NCBI GenBank assembly: GCA_009602725.1
Contig: WELB01000152.1
Coordinates: 26,959-47,060 of the forward strand
Direction of reading: 5' to 3'
DNA from: Spirogloea muscicola
Lineage: Eukaryota; Streptophyta; Zygnematophyceae; Spirogloeales; Spirogloeaceae
DNA: 20,102 nt
This document shows positions 11,501 to 19,926 of the stretch, piece after piece. Positions within the stretch are counted from its first letter, which is position 1. Every line of letters begins with the position of its first letter. Both the position numbers and the translations under genes were made by a program. The notes below the pieces were generated by a model that was not told the origin of the DNA, searched no databases, and saw only the letters and a program-made list of their open reading frames with translations.

Positions 11501-14500
11501 CATCATGAGCTTGATTGAGCGCGCTGCTCATGAGTCCATTCCTCTATACAAGGATGACAAGGGTCCCCAAAACCGAACAAAGGTGCACATCTATCTTCCT
11601 CATAACCAGCATCGCTAATTACTACATTGGAGCCCCGCTTGTTCTACTGCTTTGATGTCAATAATTTCGTCAGCAATCCGTGTGCAGGATGGGGTGAGTG
11701 ATGAGCTTGGGAAGGATTCAGCTGAAAGGGATGAGAGGAGATTGACTGAGTTGGGAAGACGGACCGTTGAGATGTTCGTATTAGCCCATCTTTTCAGGTA
11801 TGCAACGCTGAAACCCTTTGGGATGGGCTCTCGCAGGGCCTCTGAGCAATCACCACTTGGGGTGCTTGTGAGCACTATGAGGTGACTTGATGATGCATGT
11901 GTGACATCTATGCATGACAGACAGAAAAGCCTGGTCAATTTGGAATGCATACCTAGCTTAATTGTGGCTTGTGACTGTGCCTCCATCTCGTTGTCTTCAC
12001 AATCAGCAACCGCGTGGAGGTGGCGTACCGCGAAGCAGTGGCCCTCATGAGACAGGAGGAGCTCATTCGTGAGGAGGAGGCGGCAGAGCTTGCCGACCGT
12101 GAGCAGGCAGAGCGACAGAAGCTCCAGGACAGAGACAAGAAGTCAAAGAGGAATAAGGTGCTATATGCGCCTGATGTCAGCCATGTCGTAGCTGTGTGTA
12201 CTAACAACCTCCAAGAACAATTATACATGGCGACCTTGCATGAGCTTACACTTCTCACTAAACTCCACTTGCAGGCAAAGCAGAAGAAGAAGGATCGGAA
12301 GGAGCGGGAGGAGGCTGAGAAGCGTATAAAGCAGGAGGAGGAAGAGGAGGACCTCCGTTTGAAGAAAGAGTCCAGCAGGCAGCAGCAGAAGGAGCAGCTG
12401 CAGAAGAAACAGCAGCATCTGCAGCAGCAGCATTTGTTGCAGCAGCAGCAACAGCAGCAGCAGCAGCAGCTGCAGCAGCAGCAGCAGCGCTTCTTAGAAA
12501 GCCAGCTGCAGCAAGAGCAAGTTCAGCAGGGAGAGTTGCCACCCAATTTGCCGGTTCAGCTGCAGACAGGCCAAGGGGAGCTTGGAGAGGAGGATGAGGA
12601 CGAGGAGGAAGAGTACGAGGAGTACTTGGAGGAAGACGAGGAGGATGAGGAGGAGGATGAGGAGGATGAGGAGGAAGAGGAGGAGGAGGAGGATGAGGAA
12701 GAGGAGGAGGAGGAAGAGGAGGAGGACGGGGAGGAGGAGGAAGAGGAGGAGGAAGAGGAGGTGGCAGGCACGGCTACGGTTGTTGCTGTAGCCAAGGCGG
12801 CTGACGACCAAGGTGCTGTGCCAAGCATTGGATATGGGCAGAACATTTCTGAGCAGGCCGACGTGCATGCTCGGGCTACTGAGGCTGCTGCTCAGGCTAG
12901 TGGGGCAACCTCATTATCAAGAGCAGGTTCGTTCAGCCCACATACGTCATGGCATTTTTGTTGCTTGCCTGGTCATGAGAGCTCATGAGCGCTTGCTTAC
13001 GAGAGCTTTTATTCACGATGTATGCTTGGTGGCAAAACCCCTTCAGGCATGCAAGCAACTCCAGCACGACACGAGGTGCAAGAAGTATTTGTGCGGAGGG
13101 AAAATGGAGTGTCAAGGGCCACTGCCATGGACGACTCATCATCCAGTTGCTCTACTGATTCATTGGCCTCACAAAATATCCCTAATGGTGTAGTGGATGC
13201 CTCTTGCAATGGCAATTTAGCTGGGGAGCATTCACTACGTCACAGGAGGTGCTTATCTTTCATTCTCACCTCTCCTTTGGGCAGCTCCACCGTGTAGCAG
13301 ATGTGCTTGTCTAGGCTTTGCAGGGTCTCACTCCAAGTCCTGGATGAATCATTTTCAATGCATCTCTCCTTATACTGGTCTTCTGTCTTGTGCCTGTAAT
13401 CACTCATTGGATGTTGTTCTTATTGTGCAGGTCACCTGCATCTAAAGGGCACGAGCTTCTTTTAGCTGCGTCAGCTGAAAGGCCGACAGATGCTGTGGGC
13501 GAATGTCATGAAGCCACCCTCTTGGAGAATGGCTGCAGCACCCCAGAAGCCAGCCAGGGCATAGCACGGCGACCTGCTGCTCTGGATACCAATGCCGTTG
13601 TGTTCTCCCTGAGGAGTCGTGTGCAGTGGCTTGAGCAACGTCTACAGGAGAAGGTGAACATACAATATTCCATAGGATGTACAGCGCCATGCTAGTGATC
13701 CCAGTGCCCCAGTGCTGATCATCCTGCACTTCTTGGGTACTTCATGTGTATTCCAGGAGGATGAGGTTCTAGCCTTGCAAGAGCAGCTGCGCTTGCTGCA
13801 GCATCAAGTTACCTCCAGTACAGCCAAGACGAAGGAGGGTCCAAGCCCGGCTTATTCCAGTGCGGTGCCCTCTGCTTCCGGGCCAGCTTCGCCCAGCCCA
13901 GCCGGGTCCGAGGATAGGAAGCTGAGCATGCCCCACTCTGCATCGGCATTTGTGACCACCTCGAGGGACAGGATCATCAATGTCGGCACAGCCGTCAGCA
14001 GCCGGAGCAGTGGGGCAGAAGCTCTCAGGGGCTCGCTGGCAGGCGAGTCCATTCAGCCCAAGGTCGTCCCTGTCCAGGAGAGGGGGCCAATTCAGTACCA
14101 TCAACACCCCCACACTGCTTCTCATGCGCCACGGGCTGCGAGTAGCGCGGCTGTATCCCAGCACCCCCTCCTCGTAGGCCATGCAAGCAGATCAACGTCA
14201 GCAGGTGCCGGAGGTGCCATCACTCCAGCGCTCTTGTCGGCGGTCGTGCCAGGGAGGAGCAAGGGCCATGATGGGAGATTCCTACGCAGCGGAAGCACGG
14301 GTCCAATCAAGGTGGCTGGCGAAGGAGGACCTTCTCATTCTTCTCCGCTTGCTCTGCCATCTGCGCCTTTGCCCTCTGGGACGCCTGCTCCTCCTTCTGC
14401 ATTGGCGGGTGCGTCACTCCAGCGACCCGCATCGGCGCTGGGCATCCCTAGTGGCGCTGTGGCTCCTTCTGGAAGCACACATCCTGGGGCGCCACAGCAG

Positions 14501-15910
14501 CATGCCATAGCAGCAGATGCGTCAACTTCTGGGCTGCTCCGCTCACAGAGCATGTCAGCGGCAGCTGCGGCTAGGCCCCTGCATCAGAGCCAGCAGGACG
14601 GATCTGCCGGCAGTCTCAGTAGTGGCAGCCTACAGAGCAGCAACTCGTACCGTGGGGCCATGGCGAGCAGCAGCGGAGGCGGCACTGGCAACCAACATGG
14701 GAGTGGACGACGAGTGGCACTTCTCTCACCCGCTGCAAGCATGCCAGTGGCATTGGCAGGCGGTGGAGGAGGGGTCAGTGGAGGGGGCGGCAGCGGTGGG
14801 AGCTCGACCAGCAGTCAGAGCACGTCAGGGGCGCAATACAAGCAGCCCTCAGTGGCTTCAGTGGCAGCAGCAGGCGGGGAGATAGGGCGGCCGATTGCAA
14901 GCAAGGCGGAATTGGCTGTGAGCATGTCTGCGGCCTCCAGTGCTTCGCCAATGCGGCTGGCTGCAGCAACAGGGCCTTCTGGCGCCGACCTCAAGGGCGG
15001 TCGGTCCACCATCACGTTTGGGACGGTGACGCCAGAGATACTGCAGCAGCAGCGGCGGCGCCGCCAGCAGCAGCAGCAACAGCAGCTGCAGATGCAGCAG
15101 ATGCAGCAGCGACAGCAGCAGCAGAGCCAGGGCGCCGCAAGCAGTGACATCACAGGGAGGGCAGCCTCGACACTCAGGTCTGCCTCCTCGGTGATGGTCC
15201 AGGAGGCAAGCTCGCCGCTGCCTCCTGGCATGGTGGTGCTGGACTCGCCGACTTCTGTCAGCCGAGCCCTTGCGAGCGCTGGTGGTGGCGGTGAGGGCCC
15301 TGGCGAGGACTTTCCGCACCTCGCGCTCATCAACTACCTCCTTGATGAGGACCGCCTCTGGGGGGGCCCGCAGCGCTCGCCGGGTGGGTACCGGCCAGTG
15401 CCCACCCCAGTGGTGCTGAGTTCGGGGTACGAGCATGGCAGCAGCATGGCAGCTCTGCACATGTATGGCGGCAGCGCAGGCGGCGGCAGATCAAGAGGCG
15501 TGGACAACGGAAAGCCAGTGCCGTCTCTGGAGGCAGCCAAAGACAAGGGGCCACCAGAGGACTCTTTGCGGCGCCAAGGGGAGGAGCTCATCCAACAGCT
15601 TCCGGCATCGTCGCAGCAGCAGCCACAGCAGCCATCGCCAGGGCAAGCGCACGGGGAGAAGCTCGGTGGGGGCTTGCAGGCACCTGTGCCTGCGCCACAA
15701 CCATCGTCCTCACCTCTCTCGCGGCCAGCAGTGCCTGGCCACTACTGGGCGCCTGGTGGCGGTGGCAATGGTCATGCTCCTGGGGGCCTCGATAGTCATG
15801 GCATGTACGTGCAGCCACTGGGGCAGCAGCGTCCGCCAGGCTCACCGCTGCCGTATAACACTCCCAACGGCTACGCCGGTTACTCCGGTGGTGTTGTGCA
15901 GCACCGTTAG
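8598..15910 (+). CDS. MATH/TRAF-domain protein, MUSE13/MUSE14 (TRAF1a/b) family
   Basis: Fourteen exons, all in phase with GT-AG introns: 8598-8705, 9027-9226, 9412-9500, 10119-10187, 10333-10462, 10602-10760, 10939-11146, 11439-11582, 11688-11797, 12007-12157, 12275-12926, 13047-13248, 13431-13653, 13757-15910, giving 1532 residues. Residues 74-199 are a MATH domain nearly identical in key stretches to the plant family (GPKPSEL, INKRELRSNVFEVGGYKW, YPQGCDVCNHLSLFLCVA, NKDPKKSKYSD, KKEHDWGWKKFMELSK). The family-specific helical region follows (RPFRCLDCQYRRELVRVYL, VEEKR.KLG, EVTSTLVMD.LYSG, ERDERRLTELGRRTVE, ALMRQEELIREEE). Then come poly-Gln (about 492-530), an acidic tract (about 559-619), a predicted coiled coil across exons 13-14, and a Ser/Gly/Ala/Pro/Gln-rich tail. 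The tail contains EDFPHLALINYLLDED (1332-1347), resembling a conserved C-terminal motif in plants. Plant members are cytosolic scaffolds for SCF-dependent turnover of immune receptors and for autophagy control by SINAT ligases. In an alga the autophagy-type role is the likelier inference. Confidence 0.93.
12158..12274 (+). other. Stop-free intron of 117 bases, possible retained intron
   Basis: The interval has a GT donor and a TTGCAG acceptor. It is a multiple of three long and reads without stop in the frame of both flanking exons. Splicing joins KSKRNK to AKQKKKDRK, as in the plant family, so removal is the expected form. Retention would insert 39 residues, including a hydrophobic stretch, between the conserved region and the poly-Gln segment. 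Confidence 0.6.
12376..12768 (+). repeat. CAG-rich and GAG/GAT-rich low-complexity coding repeats
   Basis: Within exon 11, CAG-type repeats (about 12376-12490) encode poly-Gln with scattered Leu and His. GAG/GAA/GAT repeats (about 12583-12762) encode roughly sixty almost purely acidic residues. A second CAG run lies in exon 14 at about 15043-15126. The regions are likely length-polymorphic, and they create long Leu- or Ser-only open frames on the opposite strand that are not genes. Confidence 0.85.
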
Positions 15911-17039
15911 GCACTAAGTCCAGGAGTGCTGTCACAGCTCCTTGGCATAGGTATGTGCCGACAATAGCTGCTGGACGCGTGTCCTGCGAGCTCAGGACTG
16001 GCTGTTGATGTGCTCCGAGCTTGTCAGGGGCCAGCGGCGCACCGGCAGTACCAGAGGACGCTTCCTTTAGTCGCTTGCGATCCCTGTTCTATATGCTTCA
16101 AGATAGTCCTGCTTTACCAACTACAGTGTGCTGGTGCGCTTGTGTGGTCCTGCAAGGGGCCTACTTGTCTTGCATTGCACGAGCAAACAACTCGCGCACA
16201 CTTTATGACGTGAGTCATTGCCTGGCAAGTGCTCAGTACCATCCTCGGGACGCGCTCCAATAGAAAACAAGCAGCTGCAAGTTGGCACGCATACAGTGAC
16301 GCCAACCAGCAGTACATCTGCAGATCTGCTCTCGTCTGCTCTGCTCGGGGCTAACCTGGCCTTTACCTTGCTGCAAGTCAGCTCCAGCTGAGCTCCAATG
16401 GTACTACTGCATCGGTTGCACCCAATGAACCCAGCTGATGTGCTGCTTGCAGGACCATTTATGGTCAAGTGGTCTTATGAACACATGGCCACGAACAGTT
16501 GCCACACAGTGGCCTCGCCTGAGCAAAGCTGCTGTCCACTAACCCGACCTTGTGCAGGGTATGCCTGTTCCAACCATGGACCAGCTGCACTGGGACTGCG
16601 TGATGCGCTTGTTCATGTGAGAAGCTGCTCCAGCAGGGTCCTACATTCCATCCCGTGATGACTGTCGGCGTACACGGCAAGCCTACAGGATGCAACCAAT
16701 GCAGGGCCCCAAGAGGCGAGGAAGCTGGTATCAGCTGCTGACAGGCAGGTCGCACTACTGCCGACCGCCACCGTTGGTAGCAACACAGCGGGAGCAGTGT
16801 CTGGCAAAATTATATTATGGCCGTGTCATCGAATCATACGTTTCAATCAGGGGGACAAGGTCGGGAGGTCCGATCGGGCGGCCCCAGAGGCACGCGGGCC
16901 GTAATGTGGCTAACGGGCAACAATGGTGGACAGCCTGAGCAATGCCAGCCGAGCCTGCTGCCGCGGCGATCGCGGCGGCGGCAGCAGAGGCGGCGGAGGC
17001 GGCGGCGGCAAAGGCGGCGCTCTCCAGCGGCGCTCTGCT
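15911..17039. other. Intergenic between convergent genes, no gene seen
   Basis: The 3' flanks of the MATH gene (plus) and the PetM gene (minus) meet here. I found no clear TGTAA for either gene, so their 3' ends are not placed. Short open frames show no recognisable domain. Composition turns very GC-rich after about 16930, leading into the PetM coding region. Confidence 0.5.
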
Positions 17040-17276
17040 CTACTCCTCCTCGATCGCGGCCTCCACCCGGAGGAGCAGGAAGCCGACGGCGATGCCGAGC
17101 AGCGTGAGGCCGGACATGAGCGGCACGAGGCCGAAAATCTCCTCGGCCAGGGAGGCGGACGCGCCGAGAGCGCCGCCGCCGCCGCCGCCGCCGCCGCGGC
17201 GNCATGGGGTGAGCGCCTCGGCCATGGCGGCGCCGGCGGCGACGGCGGCAGCAGCGGCGGCGGAGACGGCGGCCAT
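17040..17276 (-). CDS. petM: Cytochrome b6f complex subunit PetM (subunit 7) precursor
   Basis: A single-exon frame of 78 residues starts in an ideal context (GCCGCCATGG on the minus strand) and ends with TAG. Residues 1 to about 41 are Ala-rich, with Arg and a Gly run, and read as a chloroplast transit peptide. The mature part (LAEEIFGLVPLMSGLTLLG, then IAVGFLLLRVEAAIEEE) has the length, the single membrane helix and the GFLLLRVE...EE ending typical of algal and plant PetM. PetM is a peripheral one-helix subunit of the thylakoid cytochrome b6f complex, which passes electrons from plastoquinol to plastocyanin. In green algae it is nuclear-encoded. Base 17202 is unresolved (N) and falls in the transit peptide as a TGN codon, which can be Cys, Trp or stop. 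A (CCG)n run of about 27 bases lies beside it. Without the N the call would be firmer. Confidence 0.85.
   Translation of the reverse strand: MAAVSAAAAAAVAAGAAMAEALTPXRRGGGGGGGGALGASASLAEEIFGLVPLMSGLTLLGIAVGFLLLRVEAAIEEE
17171..17202. repeat. CCG microsatellite with adjacent unresolved base
   Basis: A CCG run encodes the Gly run of the PetM transit peptide on the minus strand and ends next to N at 17202. A similar run at about 8302-8328 is followed by the window's only other N (8367). Both ambiguities probably reflect difficult sequencing or assembly of GC-rich repeats. Confidence 0.7.
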
Positions 17277-17699
17277 GGCGGCGGCGGGCGGGGGGGGCGA
17301 TCGGATGGTCGGGGAGGATAAGGAAGGAGACGGAAGCTCTGGGGGGGGCTTGTGAGGCCAACTAGGGGCCTTGCCAGCCGAGCGATGCGCGATCGGACGG
17401 TGGCAGTCCTCTCGGCCTGACCAGCGAGGCTACCCGCCGTGGTTTCCAGGGCCCATTCACAGCCGCTGGGATCGAAGATCCGACGGCTTGAATCCTCCGA
17501 GACCAACGTTCCGATTGCAGAGGGCTTCGCGACAGCTTAATCCGGGGAACAGCAAGTGAAGCTCTCCCGAAAGTGGCTCTCCCTTGCGTGTTTCCGTAGC
17601 TACTTGATTTTGAGTGTTTTAATGCTTTCCTTGGCCCCTTCGAACTTTGTTCATCTCTTCTTCTGGGCTCCTCTCCTGCCACCAAAATACTGTGCCAGC
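17277..17699 (-). promoter_or_regulatory. 5' flank of petM
   Basis: This stretch lies upstream of the PetM start on the minus strand and before the repeat array begins. The first hundred bases are GC-rich and the rest is mixed. No TATA-like or other defined element could be assigned. Pro/Arg-rich open frames on the minus strand (17506 downward) come from base bias. Confidence 0.35.
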
Positions 17700-18453
17700 C
17701 TGCTCACTCGTGGATACTGAGCATCCATCCGACGCTCCCTCTACATTGTCTTTTGCTTTGTAGTGTAGTCCTTTTTCGGCATCTTTTCCTTCTTTGGCTT
17801 TGGACATTGTCCATTCTTTTTGGGCTGGCAAAGCCAACTTCTTCTCAACAGGCGAGCACTTTCATTCTCCCAGCCACCGCCCTCCCCTGGAAGAGAGGAT
17901 TTTGTGTACTTGAAACAAACGAAGGCCAAACGGCCAAGTACAAAGGCAAGCACATCTAAAGACCTACATAACGTACAGCAGATTGATCCGCTCAGTAACC
18001 ACGGGTAAAAACATAAAGGTCGCTAAACCGATGCCAGAATACTAGATGGCAGATACGAAGTCCTTCTGCCACCAACTAGAGCTCGCCCAGCTTTTTGGTG
18101 CAAAGCATTAGCCTGAGCACGCTGCAAACTGGCCGGAACTCGTGGTCGCAAGAACGACAGATTTGCAGCTGGCAAGCCCATCTCAGCCGGAAACCACGAG
18201 TGCAAAGAAATGCAGCTGGCAAGCCCATCTCAGCCGGGAATACGTCTGCATGTCGTGTGTAGCCTGGATTGGCAATACTTATGGAGGAGAGTGTGGAAAC
18301 GAGGACCTAAACAGCCAAAGATGTCGACTGCCGCTGGCAGGAGCTGATCGCATTGGGGGTAATCGGAGTAGTGCTGTAGCTTTCTTTGTTCTGCACTGCC
18401 CACTGCGTGGCCAGCGATGTGCGTTGATGCTGGACTTCTATAGGCCTCCGTAA
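17700..18453 (-). repeat. Left arm of a long inverted repeat (element copy A)
   Basis: Read on the minus strand, this arm matches 19258 to about 20035 on the plus strand. The order is the same: coding end (PASTHIA.HAVG to ALHQKAGRALVGGRR), a block with TGACCTTTATG/ACCCGTGGTTA/TGAGCGG.TCAATCTGCTG, GATGTGCTTG, CTTGGCC.TTTGGCC, GAAAGTGCTCGCC, the small hairpin, and AAAGAATGGACAATGT.CAAAGCC. By eye the similarity is roughly 80-90% in the aligned blocks. It fades near 17700, taken here as the left edge. Confidence 0.8.
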
Positions 18454-18945
18454 CAACAACATCGACCAAGGCCCGTGGTCCTCCACCAGGTTGCACGCCC
18501 ACAGTGTCAAGTATGCGGCGATGATGACGTCCCTGGGCATCCGTGGTGATAGGCATGATGTTGTTCACTTCCACGACCGCGCGGTACCCGGCGTCGCGAA
18601 TCAAAGCCGCCAGGGCATCGCGAAGGAGGTTGTGGATGCCCACCACTTCTGGTCCAGTGGGCCATCGCAGCATGTGAGTGGGGAGCTCAGCACCCTCTGC
18701 CCGGAAGCCAGCAAGCGCGGGTACATTAACTGGAAGTCGCACTCACACTGGCGCACCCGAATCAGGCACTTAGGTGGGTGGCCGAGGAAGAGTCGAAGCA
18801 ACGTCCGAAAGGCCTCGGAGCTGATGCTGAAGGCGTTGGCCACGGCGTGTGAGGTGATCCAGTCTGTGGCACCAGGTGTGGCGAGAGAAGTAAGTCTTGC
18901 CAGGCTCCTTAAATTGTTGTGAATCTCGGGCAGCCTCCTCACCCT
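18023..18945 (-). pseudogene. Decayed retroelement ORF C-terminal part, copy A
   Basis: Minus-strand coding remnants run from about 18905 to 18023 in three frames. First comes LTSLATPGATDWITSH..., SSEAFRTLLRLFLGHPP and CEC. After a frameshift near 18735 the frame reads GPEVVGIHNLLRDALAAL, DAGYRAVVE, RRILDTVG, ALVDVVVTEAYR, AEQRKLQHYSDY, LLPAAVDIFGCLGPRFHTLL. After a further one-base insertion near 18276-18286 it continues as FPAEMGLPA to ALHQKAGRALVGGRR. The order (PGA..WL, F...LRL.LG.PP, C.C, HN.LRDAL..L..AG, D.V/DV.V, A..RK..HY, ETFG.LGP-like) is familiar from the region downstream of reverse transcriptase in non-LTR elements of algae and oomycetes, and may form a PD-(D/E)XK-like fold. No reverse transcriptase domain is in the window. 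It is 5'-truncated and non-functional. Confidence 0.6.
18164..18237 (-). repeat. 47-bp local tandem duplication in copy A
   Basis: TGCAGCTGGCAAGCCCATCT followed by CAGCCGG occurs at 18164-18190 and again at 18211-18237, a period of 47 bases. Copy B has the segment only once (FPAEMGLPA once), so the duplication arose in copy A after the copies separated. It is not a multiple of three and adds to the decay of the frame. Confidence 0.8.
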
Positions 18946-18947
18946 CT

Positions 18948-19165
18948 GGAAGAAAGTGCTCTCCAATAGAGGAGACAGGCTGGCAAAGCCAGCCCAAAAT
19001 GAATGGGTAATGTCCAAAAGCTACAAAAGGAGCCGAAAAGAAAAACTACACAATTAGACACGCGACGATGCAGAAGGAAGCTCAGAACCTATGTGTGCGC
19101 AACAGCGAGTCAGAGTAAGTCGATGCTGGAAATGAGGCACTCTGCCGAAACCCAGACGCAGCAGC
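18948..19165 (+). repeat. Additional element tail (copy C), plus orientation
   Basis: This stretch resembles the end of copy B at 19880-20102. Shared blocks are AGAAAGTGCTC, GGCTGGCAAAGCCAGCCCAAAA, AATG.GT.AATGTCCAAA, ACTACAC, GCAGA..GA, AACAGC..GTCAGAGTAA, GGCACT.TGCCGA.ACCC and GCAGCA. It lies in direct orientation to copy B and opposite to copy A, whose truncated 5' end abuts it. It is best read as the 3' tail of another insertion. Confidence 0.65.
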
Positions 19166-19257
19166 CATGGCACGGCCTGCCCGCGCGTGAATTGCGTGAG
19201 CCAGGGAACGCTGGAACGAGACTGCCAGCCGCATACGGAGTACCTGCGCCAGCGACG

Positions 19258-19665
19258 GAGGCATATAAGGGCCCAGCATCAACGCACATCGCTAGGCATG
19301 CAGTGGGCGGTGCAGAACAAAGAAAACTGCGGCACTACTCCGATTACCTCCAATGCGATCAGCTCCTGCCGGCTGCAATCGACATCTATGGCTGTCTGGG
19401 TCCTCGTTTCCACACTCTCCTTCAAAACATTGCCAATCTAGGCTACACTCGACGTGCAGATGTGTTTCCGGCTGAGATGGGCTTGCCAGCTGAATATTTG
19501 TCGCTCTTGCGACGACGAGGTTCAGCCCTTTTGCAGCGTGCTCAGGCTAGTGCCTTGCACCAGAAAGCTGGGCGAGCTCTAGTTGGTGGCAGAAGGGCTC
19601 CGTTTCTGGCATCTAGTATTCATGCATCGATCAGTGACCTTTATGTTTTGACCCGTGGTTATTGA
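19258..19665 (+). pseudogene. Decayed retroelement ORF C-terminal part, copy B
   Basis: The plus-strand frame reads EAYKGPASTHIARHAVG, AEQRKLRHYSDY, LLPAAIDIYGCLGPRFHTLL, FPAEMGLPAEYLSLLRRRG and ALHQKAGRALVGGRR, and ends at TGA 19663-19665. It is uninterrupted here, unlike copy A, but lacks everything upstream of TEAY: similarity to copy A begins abruptly near 19258. The open frame continues upstream to 19003 only through non-coding tail sequence, so the full 220-codon frame is a chance fusion. Product and family as for copy A. Confidence 0.6.
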
Positions 19666-19826
19666 GCGGGTCAATCTGCTGTAGGTTATGTAGCTATTTG
19701 GATGTGCTTGCTCTGTACTTGGCCATTTGGCCTACATTTGTATCTTATACACGGAATTTTTGCGCCAGCGAGCCGGCAGCGTCGAAGCCGGGCAGCGCCT
19801 CTGGCTGACCCGGCCGCCGGTCAATG

Positions 19827-19926
19827 AAGAAAGTGCTCGCCCATTGAGAATAGGGGCTGGAAAAGCCAGCCCAAAAAAGAAGGTGCTCGCCCATTGAGAA
19901 GAGGGGCTGGCAGAGCCAACCCAAAA
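19827..19926 (+). repeat. Two 50-bp tandem blocks, each with a stem-loop
   Basis: AAGAA(A/G)GTGCTCGCCCATT plus GAGAA.AGGGGCTGG starts at 19827 and 19877. Each block ends in a hairpin followed by a run of A: GGCTGG/CCAGCC at 19855-19871 in the first block, and GGCTGGC/GCCAACC near 19905-19921 in the second. Single copies of the same block occur in the tails at 18948-19000 and, inverted, at about 17818-17870. Confidence 0.75.

Noticed and set aside
12494-12868. Long minus-strand frames rich in Leu (12494-12868) or Ser (12556-12846)
   Set aside because: They are the antisense of the GAG/GAT repeat encoding the acidic tract of the MATH-domain protein and show no independent domain.
14858-15460. 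Minus-strand 200-codon frame and neighbouring overlapping frames
   Set aside because: It is antisense to the long last exon of the MATH-domain gene, with composition explained by CAG repeats and GC bias, and no recognisable motif.
16843-17506. Minus-strand Arg- or Pro-rich frames overlapping petM (16843-17361, 16910-17506)
   Set aside because: They are alternative frames of the petM coding region and its GC-rich flanks. The PetM frame has a clear family match and these have none.
18978-18994. Histone-type 3' stem-loop or Helitron terminal hairpin
   Set aside because: The stem is 7 bp with a three-base loop and no ACCCA-type flank, no histone gene is nearby, and no CTRR end follows the hairpin.
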